A stretch of 64,000 nt of DNA from JAEUIT01 sp044220875 (lineage in GTDB: Bacteria; Planctomycetota; Phycisphaerae; Phycisphaerales; SM1A02), in assembly GCA_044220875.1 (NCBI GenBank), contig JBGAQH010000001.1, forward strand, positions 744,001 to 808,000, written 5' to 3'. Shown here piece after piece: positions 33,600-41,987 of the stretch. A program made the position numbers and the translations under genes. The notes below the pieces were generated by a model, which was not told the DNA's origin, made no database searches, and saw only the letters and a list, made by a program, of their open reading frames with translations. Positions within the stretch are counted from its first letter, which is position 1; every line of letters begins with the position of its first letter.

Positions 33600-34712
33600 A
33601 TGCTCCTTGAGACCTCCACCGATCGCTCCTTCAGCGCAGCCCGACGCGCCGTGCGTCTTGGTTCGGGCTGGGACCTGCTGCTGGTGGCCGCGTGTCTCCT
33701 GTACGCGGCCGCGACGGCGGCGCTGTGGATTTTCCTCCGCCTCCAGGGCGACCGATGGTGGGTCGGGACGCTCGTGATGCTCGTGCCGCGCTGGCCGATG
33801 CTCCTGCCGCTGGCGGTGCTCGGACCGTGGATCCTCTGGCGGCGGCGATGGTTCCTCGGCGCGCTGACGGCGGGATGCGCCGCGGCGATCCTCTTCCCGA
33901 TCATGGGCGTTCGGGCCGCGATTCCCTCGACCTCGTCGCAGCGCGGCGACCTCCGCATCCTGAGCTGCAACGTCCACCGCGAGCAGGTGCATCCCAGCGA
34001 GCTGGCCCGCGTCATTGCCCAAGTGCAGCCCGACGTCGTGGCCCTGCAGGACTGGACCTCGGCCAACGACCACATCTTCGACGGAAGCGACTGGAACGTG
34101 CGCCGCGAGGGCGAGCTCGTCGTCGCGAGCCGCTTCCCGATCGGCGACGTGGTCGTGCTGCCGCTCGCGGCGAACTCCGACGGCCCCAAGGCCGAGCGCG
34201 GCGCGGCGGCGAGCTTCGAGCTGCTGACGCCGCAGGGGCCGATCCAGCTCGTGAACGTCCACCTCGCCTCGCCGCACACCGGACTCATCACCTTCCGCGA
34301 CGACAGCGGGGCCCTTCTGGCGAAGAACCTCGAGCGGCGGTGGGACCAGTCGGCGATGGTGCGGAGCCTCGTTGACCAGTTGCCGCGGCCGGTGCTCCTC
34401 GCCGGCGACTTCAACACCACCGACGACAGCCCGATTTTCGTCGAGCACTGGTCGGACTTCACCGACGCCTTCGCCCGCTGCGGCTGGGGACTCGGGCTGA
34501 CCTACATCAACCGAACCACGCAGATCCGGATCGACCACATCCTGCTCGACCGCTCCTGGCTTCCGATCCGCTTCTGGCTCGAGCCCGAGGTCGGTTCGCC
34601 GCACCGGCCGATCGTCGCCGACCTGAAGCGGGTGGACGGCGGCTCCGGCGGGTCCGCAAAAAGCGCTGAGCGGGCAAGTGCGGGCGAAGTGAGGGACGTC
34701 GAAGGTCGATAA
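33600..34712 (+). CDS. Membrane-anchored endonuclease/exonuclease/phosphatase-fold protein
   Basis: A 370-residue protein. Residues 25-110 form three membrane helices; the rest is an EEP domain with all usual motifs: LRILSCNVHRE, VVALQDWTSANDH (a Gln replaces the usual Glu), LVNVHLASPHTG, VLLAGDFNTTDDSP, RIDHILLD and PHRPIVADL. The metal-binding Glu of the second motif (LQExx) being Gln could weaken activity. The domain most likely faces the periplasm. Members of this topology are usual in Planctomycetota and Actinobacteria with unknown substrates. In this locus a phosphodiesterase or phosphatase acting on lipid carrier or polymer is conceivable but unproved. Confidence 0.85.
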   Translation: MLLETSTDRSFSAARRAVRLGSGWDLLLVAACLLYAAATAALWIFLRLQGDRWWVGTLVMLVPRWPMLLPLAVLGPWILWRRRWFLGALTAGCAAAILFPIMGVRAAIPSTSSQRGDLRILSCNVHREQVHPSELARVIAQVQPDVVALQDWTSANDHIFDGSDWNVRREGELVVASRFPIGDVVVLPLAANSDGPKAERGAAASFELLTPQGPIQLVNVHLASPHTGLITFRDDSGALLAKNLERRWDQSAMVRSLVDQLPRPVLLAGDFNTTDDSPIFVEHWSDFTDAFARCGWGLGLTYINRTTQIRIDHILLDRSWLPIRFWLEPEVGSPHRPIVADLKRVDGGSGGSAKSAERASAGEVRDVEGR

Positions 34713-34751
34713 GTCGGAGTCGCCCCGCGACCGCCGCCGCACCTCCGTCCC

Positions 34752-35888
34752 ATGCCACGAGCCGACGAGCAGCATCGCATGTCCCCCGTCCACCGAACTC
34801 GGCTGAGGATCGCCCACGTTGCGCTGCAGCTGGAGACCGGCGGCATGGAGCGGCTGCTGGTCGAGTTCGCGCGCCGCGCCGACCGGAGCGAGGTGGAGCC
34901 GCTCTTCGTGTGCCTCGGGCGACGCGGTCCGATCGCGGCCGAGATCGAGGCCTGCGGCGCGCGGGTCATCGCCCTCGACCTCCCCTCGGGCGTCCGGCCG
35001 TCGGCGATCTTCCGGCTCGCCCGGCTCTTCCGCGACGAACGTGTCGACGTGGTGCATACCCACAACACCAAGCCCCTTCTCTACGCCGGCCCCGCGTCTC
35101 GCCTCGCCCCGGTCCGGGGCGTGGTTCACACCCGCCACGGCCAGCGCCACGGCGCCACGCGCCGCCAGACGATGCTCTTCCGGCTTGCGGCGCGCTGCGC
35201 CGACCGCATGGTCTGCGTCTCGACCGACGTCGAGCGCCTCTGCCGCGCCGAGGGAATCGCCTCCGCCTCGCTCTGCACCATTCCCAACGGCGTCGACTGC
35301 GATCGCTTCTCCCTCCGCGGCCCGCGCCCCGACGCGCCGGCGGCGTACGTCGGCCGGCTGACGCCGGAGAAGGACCTGCCCACGCTCATCGAGGCGGCCG
35401 CGATCGCCGTCCGTCGGCGCCCGACGTTCCGGCTCTCGATCGCCGGACACGGCCCCTGCGCCGCCGAGCTTGCGGCGCTTGCCCGCATTCGCGGTCTCGA
35501 GGGACACGTCCGCTTCGTCGGCGACGTGCGCGACGTGCCGGCGTTCCTCGCCGACGCATCGCTCTTCGTCCTGCCGTCGCGCACCGAGGGAATGCCGCTC
35601 ACGGTGATCGAGGCCATGGCCTGCGGCCTGCCGGTGGTGGCGACGCGCGTGGGCGGCACGCCGGAGGTGGTCGTCGATGGGGAGACGGGCACGCTGGTGG
35701 CGGCGGGCGACGCGCCGGCCATGGCCGAGGCGATGCTCGCCCTGCACGGCGACCATGCCCGCTCGGTGACGATGGGCGAGCGGGGAAGGAATCGGGCCAG
35801 GGAACGGTTCGACGTGCGCACCATGGTGGCGCGCTACGAATCGCTCTATCGAACGCTTGCCGCACGGGAGGCCGCCCTCGCGGCGTGA
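34752..35888 (+). CDS. Family 4 glycosyltransferase
   Basis: A 378-residue GT-B glycosyltransferase. The N-terminal acceptor domain begins RIAHVALQLETGGMERLLVE and shows VDVVHTHNTKPLLYAG. The C-terminal donor domain has AAYVGRLTPEKDLPTLIEA, VRFVGDVRDVPAFLADASLF, and the E(x7)E motif SRTEGMPLTVIEAMACGLPV. This is a sucrose-synthase-like GT4 enzyme. ATG 34752 is taken; ATG 34779 is the alternative and neither has a strong ribosome site. It lies 39 bp after the EEP gene and 4 bp before the CapK-like gene. Confidence 0.92.
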   Translation: MPRADEQHRMSPVHRTRLRIAHVALQLETGGMERLLVEFARRADRSEVEPLFVCLGRRGPIAAEIEACGARVIALDLPSGVRPSAIFRLARLFRDERVDVVHTHNTKPLLYAGPASRLAPVRGVVHTRHGQRHGATRRQTMLFRLAARCADRMVCVSTDVERLCRAEGIASASLCTIPNGVDCDRFSLRGPRPDAPAAYVGRLTPEKDLPTLIEAAAIAVRRRPTFRLSIAGHGPCAAELAALARIRGLEGHVRFVGDVRDVPAFLADASLFVLPSRTEGMPLTVIEAMACGLPVVATRVGGTPEVVVDGETGTLVAAGDAPAMAEAMLALHGDHARSVTMGERGRNRARERFDVRTMVARYESLYRTLAAREAALAA

Positions 35889-35892
35889 ACCC

Positions 35893-37257
35893 ATGCGGCG
35901 ACTCCTCCACCGCCATCTCGTGCTGCCCGCGTTCGAGACGCTCTACAAGCGGCGCAAGACGCTGCAGCACTGGAGCGACCTCGAGCGCACGCAGTGGCTC
36001 GCGCCGGAGGCGATCGCCTCGCTCCAGTTCGATGCGCTGCGCCGCATCGTCGCGCACGCGTACGACTCCTCGCCCTACTACCGCGAGGACTGGAGCGCCC
36101 GCAGGCTGCATCCGCGCACGCTCGAGTGCGCCGCCGACTTCGCCCGCTGGCCGGTGATCGACCGCGAGACGATCCGAACCCACCGCGCTGCGATGCGATC
36201 GACCGCGGTCGCGGGACCGCTCATCACCAAGGCGACCGGCGGGTCGAGCGGTGTGCCGCTGCAGTTCGATCTCGACCAGGAGAGCCACGAGCGGCGCACG
36301 GCCGCGGCGCACCGCGGATACGGGTGGGCCGGGGCGGCGCCGGGGACGCGACAGCTCTACCTCTGGGGCGTGCCGCTGGGCGAACGGTCGTGGGCGGCGC
36401 GGATGAAGGATCGCGTCTACAACCTGCTCCAGCGCCGTCGGGTCATGAGCTGCTTCGACGGCTGCGACGACCTTCCGATGCGGTTCGCCCGGGCCCTCGA
36501 GTCGCAGCGTCCTGACGCCGTGGTCGCCTACGTGAATCCGCTCTACGAGGCGGCCCGATCGCTCGACGAGCGCGGGCTGCGGCCGCGCTTTGCCCCCGCG
36601 TCGATCGTGGTCGGCGCGGAGAAGCTCCATCCCTTCCAGCGGACGCTGATCGAGCGGGTCTTCGGCGCGCCGGTCTTCGAGACCTACGGCTCGCGCGAGT
36701 TCATGCTGATCGGCGCCGAGTGCGAGCGCCACTGCGGGCTTCACCTCACCGCGGAACACCTGCTGGTCGAGGTGCTCGACGACGACGGAGCCCCCACGCC
36801 CCGCGGTATCGAGGGCAACGTGGTGGTCACCGACCTCCACAATCGCGGCATGCCCTTCATCCGCTACTGCACCGGCGACCGGGCCATCGCCGGATTCGAC
36901 CGCTGTCCCTGCGGGCGCGGGCTTCCGCTGCTGGCCCGGGTGACGGGACGGCGGCTGGACATGCTGGTCGCCCCCGACGGTCGTGTGATTCCAGGCGAGT
37001 TCTTCCCGCATCTGGTCAAGGACTTCCCCGCCGTGCGCCGCTTTCAGGTCGTGCAGGAGGAGGCCGACCTGGTGCGATTCCGGCTCGCCGCCGAGCGCAT
37101 GACCGACGCGGACCGGCTCCGCCTCGAGCGTCTCGTGCGCGAAGCGTTAGGTCCGGCGATGCGGGTCGAGTTCGAGCCGGCGGACGCGATTCCGCTCAGC
37201 GCTGCGGGCAAGCTGCAGGTGGTCGTCAATCGCGCGACGGCGCGGAGGGCGGCGTGA
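35893..37257 (+). CDS. CapK-like adenylate-forming protein (phenylacetate-CoA-ligase family)
   Basis: A 454-residue protein from ATG 35893. It matches the CapK/PaaK branch of the ANL adenylating superfamily: P-loop KATGGSSGVPLQFDLDQE, the A5 region FETYGSREFMLIGAECE, a metal or nucleotide motif FIRYCTGDRAI, and a Cys cluster CPCGRGLPLL. CapK proteins occur in capsule loci of many bacteria; they may activate an acyl or amino-acid substituent for transfer to the polysaccharide, but this has not been generally shown. It overlaps the next gene by one base (TGATG). The final part reads AGKLQVVVNR, like the ANL lysine loop (K at G-K-L-Q). Confidence 0.88.
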   Translation: MRRLLHRHLVLPAFETLYKRRKTLQHWSDLERTQWLAPEAIASLQFDALRRIVAHAYDSSPYYREDWSARRLHPRTLECAADFARWPVIDRETIRTHRAAMRSTAVAGPLITKATGGSSGVPLQFDLDQESHERRTAAAHRGYGWAGAAPGTRQLYLWGVPLGERSWAARMKDRVYNLLQRRRVMSCFDGCDDLPMRFARALESQRPDAVVAYVNPLYEAARSLDERGLRPRFAPASIVVGAEKLHPFQRTLIERVFGAPVFETYGSREFMLIGAECERHCGLHLTAEHLLVEVLDDDGAPTPRGIEGNVVVTDLHNRGMPFIRYCTGDRAIAGFDRCPCGRGLPLLARVTGRRLDMLVAPDGRVIPGEFFPHLVKDFPAVRRFQVVQEEADLVRFRLAAERMTDADRLRLERLVREALGPAMRVEFEPADAIPLSAAGKLQVVVNRATARRAA

Positions 37258-38429
37258 TGCGCGTCCTCGCGGTGACCGGCCTCTTCCCGAATCCCCTCCA
37301 GCCGCAGCGGGCCCCGTTCAACCTCCAGCAGCTCCGGGCCCTCGCGGCGACGCAGGAGGTTCGCGTCATCGCCCCCGTCGCCTGGACGGGCGAGTGGATG
37401 GCCGGAGACGCGCGAGCGATGCCGGCCGACCGACGCGTGCTCCGCGACGGCATGGTCGTCGAGCATCCGCGGTATCTCTTCACGCCGCGCGTCCTCCGCG
37501 GCATGTATGGACGTTTCTTCATGCACAGCATCGCGGCGCGGTTCGAGGCTGCGGCGCGGGAGTTTCGTCCCGACGTCGTCCTCGGCTGCTGGGCCTATCC
37601 GGACGGATGGGCTGCCGTGCGTCTTGCCCGCGCCGCGGGCATTCCCGTCGCCGTGAAGGTCCACGGCTCCGATCTCCTCACCGTGCGGCCGGGCTCGGTG
37701 CGCGAGCGCCGCGCCGCCGAGGCGCTTGCGGATGCCGACGCCGTGATCGCGGTGAGCGAGGGCCTCCGCGCCCGCGCGGTGGCCCTCGGCGCGAGCGAGG
37801 AGCGCGTGCACCTGGTTCGCAACGGCGTCGACACGGCGCTCTTTGCGCCCGGCGACGGCGCCGCCGCGCGGGAGTCGCTCGGCATCGAGCCCGGCGCCGA
37901 GCTCGTTCTCTTCGTCGGCAATCTCGTGGAGGTGAAGGGCCCCGACATCCTGCTGCGCGCGTTTGCGCGGTTGGCGCACCAACGGCCGCGCCTTCGCTGC
38001 GCATTCGTCGGCGCCGGACCGCTCGAGCGGCGATTGCGTTCGCTGTCCGGCGAGGTCGGCGTGTCCGATCGTGTCCGCTTCGCGGGCAGCCGCCCGCTCG
38101 CCGAGCTTCCGATGTGGTACCGCGCGGCGGATTGCCTCGTCCTGCCCAGCCGGTCGGAGGGGATCCCGAACGTGCTGCTGGAGGCAAGCGCATGCGGGAC
38201 GCCATGGGTTGCCGCGCGGGTCGGCGGCGTGCCGGAGATCGCCCCGCCGGAGTCCCTCGTTCCCGCGGGTGACGAGGGGGCGCTGGCGGCCGCGATGAAC
38301 GATCTGTTAGGAAGCCGCCGCCGTCCCCCCGCGGCCGTCGGGTCGTGGTCGGACTCGGCGGCCGCGATGGCCGGCGTCCTCGCCTCGATTGTGGAGCGTC
38401 GGGCGCGCGAGCGCCGACGAACGGCCTGA
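37257..38429 (+). CDS. Family 4 glycosyltransferase
   Basis: A 390-residue GT-B enzyme beginning at the ATG that overlaps the CapK stop (TGATG). N-terminal domain: VLAVTGLFPNPLQPQRAPFN and AVKVHGSDLL. Donor domain: VLFVGNLVEVKGPDILLRAF, VRFAGSRPLAELPMWYRAAD, and the E(x7)E motif SRSEGIPNVLLEASACGTPW. Translational coupling with CapK is likely. The codon order CTGTTAGGA near the end (38303-38311) contains one of the rare TTA codons. It is closest to WcaL/PssC-type EPS transferases; the sugar is unknown. Confidence 0.92.
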   Translation: MRVLAVTGLFPNPLQPQRAPFNLQQLRALAATQEVRVIAPVAWTGEWMAGDARAMPADRRVLRDGMVVEHPRYLFTPRVLRGMYGRFFMHSIAARFEAAAREFRPDVVLGCWAYPDGWAAVRLARAAGIPVAVKVHGSDLLTVRPGSVRERRAAEALADADAVIAVSEGLRARAVALGASEERVHLVRNGVDTALFAPGDGAAARESLGIEPGAELVLFVGNLVEVKGPDILLRAFARLAHQRPRLRCAFVGAGPLERRLRSLSGEVGVSDRVRFAGSRPLAELPMWYRAADCLVLPSRSEGIPNVLLEASACGTPWVAARVGGVPEIAPPESLVPAGDEGALAAAMNDLLGSRRRPPAAVGSWSDSAAAMAGVLASIVERRARERRRTA

Positions 38430-38435
38430 GCCCGC

Positions 38436-39632
38436 ATGACGCCGCTGCACCTCATCCTCCTGTGCATGGCGGCGATGGCCGTGGCCGCGGTCGCGGTCGC
38501 CGGATGGCTGGTCCGCCGCAGGAACATGCAGCGGTGGCTCGTGCCATACCTCCTTCGCGGCCTGCGTCGCCGACGTCAGCGTCCCCGCGGGGGCATCGAC
38601 GTTCTCCTCTGCATCGCCGACCATTTCGAGCCCTCGTGGGGCGACCCGAGCGATGACGTCGCGGACGCCCGCGTTGCGGCGTGGACGTCGGAGTATCCGC
38701 GTCTCTTCGGTCGACTCCGCGACAGCGACGGCCGGCCGCCGCGCCATACCTTCTTCTACCCGATCGACCAGTACGTTCCGCGGCACGTGGACGCGATCGC
38801 GGATCTCTGCCGCCAGGGATTCGGCGAGGTCGAGATCCATCTCCACCATGACCGCGACTCGGCGGAGAACCTCGAGCGCACGCTTCGGCACTTCACCGCG
38901 CTCCTCACCGAGCGGCATGGCGTTCTCGGACGGCAGCCGGACGGCTCGCCCGCATTCGGGTTCGTGCACGGAAACTGGGCGCTGGACAACTCGCGCCCCG
39001 ACGGGCGCTGGTGCGGCGTCGACAACGAGCTCGAGGTCCTTCGGCGGTGCGGCTGCTACGCCGACTTCACGCTGCCCTCCGCTCCCGACGCGACCCAGAC
39101 CAGCACCGTCAACAGCATCTATTACGCCGTCGGCTGCCCGCACCGGCGCAAGTCACACGATCGCGGCGTGCCGGTGGGCGCCGGGCCCGCTCCGCAGCGC
39201 GGACTCATGATCATCCAGGGGCCGCTTCGCCTCTGGTGGCCAAAGGGCAGTCGCTGGCCGCGGATCGAGAACGCCTGCCTGCAGCGGGGCCAGGCGCCGA
39301 CGATGGACCGGCTCGCGGAGTGGATCCGCGCCGACGTCCACGTGCCGAGCCGCCCGGACTGGATTTTCGTCAAGCTCCATACCCATGGCGCGACCGAGGC
39401 CAACCGGCGCGTCCTCCTCGGCGCCCCGATGGTCGAGTTCCACCAGAGCCTCGCTCGCCGGGCGGCCTCCGACCCCGGCTTCCGCTTCCACTACGTGACG
39501 GCGCGCGAAATGCACAACCTCGCTCGCGCCGCCGAAGCCGGCTGGACCGGTTCGGTGGCCGGAGCCCTCGACTTCGCCATTGGATCCCCCAGCGCAAAAG
39601 CTGCCCTCCTGGCGGCTCTTCGCGATGATTAG
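38436..39632 (+). CDS. Polysaccharide-deacetylase-like protein with N-terminal membrane helix
   Basis: A 398-residue protein. A membrane helix (about 5-27) is followed by Arg-rich sequence and one large domain. Elements that look like the NodB/polysaccharide-deacetylase barrel: DVLLCIADHFEPSWG (motif 1-type Asp/His), FGEVEIHLHHDRDS (HxHHD) and FGFVHGNWALDN. The match is to motif style only; it may be a divergent member or a different metal-dependent hydrolase. Proteins like this recur in exopolysaccharide and exosortase loci. It follows the GT4 gene by 6 bp and precedes the Wzc-like gene, so a role in modifying or trimming the polymer is plausible. Confidence 0.65.
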   Translation: MTPLHLILLCMAAMAVAAVAVAGWLVRRRNMQRWLVPYLLRGLRRRRQRPRGGIDVLLCIADHFEPSWGDPSDDVADARVAAWTSEYPRLFGRLRDSDGRPPRHTFFYPIDQYVPRHVDAIADLCRQGFGEVEIHLHHDRDSAENLERTLRHFTALLTERHGVLGRQPDGSPAFGFVHGNWALDNSRPDGRWCGVDNELEVLRRCGCYADFTLPSAPDATQTSTVNSIYYAVGCPHRRKSHDRGVPVGAGPAPQRGLMIIQGPLRLWWPKGSRWPRIENACLQRGQAPTMDRLAEWIRADVHVPSRPDWIFVKLHTHGATEANRRVLLGAPMVEFHQSLARRAASDPGFRFHYVTAREMHNLARAAEAGWTGSVAGALDFAIGSPSAKAALLAALRDD

Positions 39633-39749
39633 GTCGAAAGACCCTGAATGACCGGCCAAATCCACCGATGAGGAATGCGTGGTGACGTTGACCCACCCAA
39701 TCCAGAGCGACCACATCGCGTGCGCGGCATCCCAGGGGGACGTCGTCGC

Positions 39750-41987
39750 GTGAGTCGTGACGTCACTCCATCCTCGGGCGCCGACGTGCAGTCGGCCGTG
39801 AATCCGCAGGACGGCGTGATGTCGCATGCGCAGCCGCTCGAGCATCGATTCGATTTCTGGCGCACCGCGCATCGCGCGCTGCGAGGCCGCTATCGGATGA
39901 CGTTCCTCCTCGCGACCATGGGCGCCTTCCTCGGCGCGTGGGTCGGCGGGCAGTTCGGCCAGAGACTCTATTCGGCGACGGGTCTGGTTCGCATCGCCTC
40001 CGTGATGCCGTCGGTGATGAAGGAGACGGATCAGAACAAGCCGATCGCGATGTTCGAGGGCTACATCCAGGCCCAGCGCGACCTGATGTCGAGCCCGGAG
40101 ATGATCCAGTCCGCGCTCGACGGCGAGATCTGGCAGCGGCCGAGCCTCGCCAAGCGGGCGCCGACCGCGGAGGCGTTCGCGGCAAGCCTGAAGGTCGAGT
40201 CGCGACAGCGCAGCGATCACCTTCGCGTCACCTTCACGAGCAAGGATCCGACCGTGGCCTCCGCGGCCGTTCAGTCGATCATCCTCGCCTATCGGAACTC
40301 GTTCGAGAGCGAACAGCAGCGGGTCGAGGGGCATCGGCAGGGGCAGCTCAAGGCCCGCCGCGATGCCTTTGACGCCGAGCTGGCCGGGCTCGACCGGGAG
40401 ATGGACGGCATCGCCTCCGGACTGAACTCGGCCGAGGTCGATGCCCTGTACGTCGCCGCGGCCGAGCGGAGCAAGAAGCTCCGTTCCGCGCTGGCCGACG
40501 TGCAGGCCTCGCTTGCCGGCGCGCCGTCGTTCGCGCAGCGGCCTGGCCCCGCCGAGCAGTCGCCGCGCGAGATGGTGGCGACGGAACTTCTCCGCGTCTA
40601 CGTCGCCGAGCAGGCCAAGCTCGAGATCGAGCTCGAGCGGACCAAGATGCAGGGCTACCAGCCCAACCATCCGCAGGTCATTCGCCTCGAGGCTTCGCTG
40701 AAGCAGTATCGCGACCGCGTCTCCCGTTACACCGAGGAGTGCGAGGTCTGGCGCTCGAAGCGGGGCGACGACGTGCCGACCATGACCCTGCACGAGCGCG
40801 AGGAGAAGCTCCAGGAGCTGACCGCCGCGGCGACGCAGGAGCTTCGCCAGTACGCCGACGCCGGCGCCAAGCTGAAGCTGCTCGAGACGCGGGCCGAGGC
40901 GGTGCGCCAGAACATGGCCGCGACCGACGAGCGGCTCGATGCCCTCACCACCGAGGCGAGCGCGGGCAGCCGGCTCACGATCGTCAGCGGCGGCGAGAAG
41001 CCGATGACCGCGTCGATCGACAACCGGCCGAAGATGACCGCGGCGGGCCTCGTCGTCGGCATGCTCATGCCGCTGGGGCTCATGATCCTCTTCGGCAGCA
41101 TCCGCTACCGCTACCGCTTCGGCGATGACCTCGCGAGCGACCTCCACGGCCTCGCCTCGATGGTCGCCGTGCTGCCGCGGATGTCCGTCGACAGCCACCT
41201 CGGCCCGGCGAGCGCCAACTGCATCCATGCCCTCCGCGTCCGGCTCCAGCCGGCGGAGACGGGCAAGCAGCGCGTCTATCTCGTGACCAGCACCGCGACG
41301 GGCGACGGCAAGAGCAGCGTGTCGCTGGCCCTCAGCCTCTCCTTCACCGCGGCCGGCTACCGAACGCTTCTCATCGACGCCGACATCGCCTCGCGGCACC
41401 TGACCCAGGAGTTCGGCGCCGACAGCCTCGCCGGACTCATGGAGTCGGTGGAGGGGGCGGAGCCGAACGTGCAGCACATGCCGACCGGCCTTCACTTCCT
41501 CGCCGCAGGCAAGGGCGCGGCCCAGCGGGCCTTCAAGCTCTCGCCCCCCGGCATCTCGCGCCTGCTCAGCGCGGTGCGCGGGAACTTCGACGTCGTCATC
41601 ATCGACGGCGACCCGATCGTGCACGGCTTCGCGGCGTCGCTCCTCGCTCCGCACGTCGACGGCGTCGTCCTCGCGACCTCGGCCGGCATCGAGCGGAACT
41701 CGCTCCTGCGGACGGTCCGGCAGATCGGGGCGCTCGGCGGCTCGCTCGTCGCGGCGATCCTGAACCACGTGGTCGAGGGGAACTTCGGGGCCGCGAGCGA
41801 CGAGGTCTATCCGGCCTTCTCGCGCGACTCCAAGCTGAGCCCCCGGCTCCAGCGGTTCGGGCCGCTCGTCGCGTCCATGATGCGATCGCTCTCCCTGGCG
41901 CGGGAGCGCGACCTCGACGTGGCGCTTCCGGCGCCGAAGATCGCCCAGCGGGGCGATGAGGCCACCGAACGGCGAGACGCAGCATGA
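39750..41987 (+). CDS. Wzc-like chain-length determinant with CpsD-type ATPase
   Basis: A 745-residue protein started at GTG 39750 (AGGGGGA upstream); ATG 39819 is an alternative. The Wzz domain has one helix near the N-terminus (FLLATMGAFLGAWVGGQFG), a periplasmic part rich in coiled coil (about residues 190-410) and a second helix near 440 (AGLVVGMLMPLGLMILFGS). The cytoplasmic domain is a BY-kinase-like ATPase: Walker A STATGDGKSSVSLAL (K521), A' LLIDADIASRHL and Walker B VVIIDGDP. The C-terminus has only one tyrosine (YPAFSRD) in place of the Tyr cluster of Wzc/CpsD, so autophosphorylation control is likely lost or altered. It regulates polymer length with the polymerase and, usually, Wza. 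ATGA overlap with the next gene. Confidence 0.9.
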   Translation: MSRDVTPSSGADVQSAVNPQDGVMSHAQPLEHRFDFWRTAHRALRGRYRMTFLLATMGAFLGAWVGGQFGQRLYSATGLVRIASVMPSVMKETDQNKPIAMFEGYIQAQRDLMSSPEMIQSALDGEIWQRPSLAKRAPTAEAFAASLKVESRQRSDHLRVTFTSKDPTVASAAVQSIILAYRNSFESEQQRVEGHRQGQLKARRDAFDAELAGLDREMDGIASGLNSAEVDALYVAAAERSKKLRSALADVQASLAGAPSFAQRPGPAEQSPREMVATELLRVYVAEQAKLEIELERTKMQGYQPNHPQVIRLEASLKQYRDRVSRYTEECEVWRSKRGDDVPTMTLHEREEKLQELTAAATQELRQYADAGAKLKLLETRAEAVRQNMAATDERLDALTTEASAGSRLTIVSGGEKPMTASIDNRPKMTAAGLVVGMLMPLGLMILFGSIRYRYRFGDDLASDLHGLASMVAVLPRMSVDSHLGPASANCIHALRVRLQPAETGKQRVYLVTSTATGDGKSSVSLALSLSFTAAGYRTLLIDADIASRHLTQEFGADSLAGLMESVEGAEPNVQHMPTGLHFLAAGKGAAQRAFKLSPPGISRLLSAVRGNFDVVIIDGDPIVHGFAASLLAPHVDGVVLATSAGIERNSLLRTVRQIGALGGSLVAAILNHVVEGNFGAASDEVYPAFSRDSKLSPRLQRFGPLVASMMRSLSLARERDLDVALPAPKIAQRGDEATERRDAA

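Noticed and set aside
32283..35894. Open frame of 1,203 codons opposite the flippase, EEP and GT4 genes
   Set aside because: Covers three clear genes; composition is shadow-like with repeated RRR/GRG stretches and no motif.
39153..41768. Open frame of 871 codons opposite the deacetylase-like and Wzc-like genes
   Set aside because: Antisense to motif-bearing genes; no ribosome site or domain.
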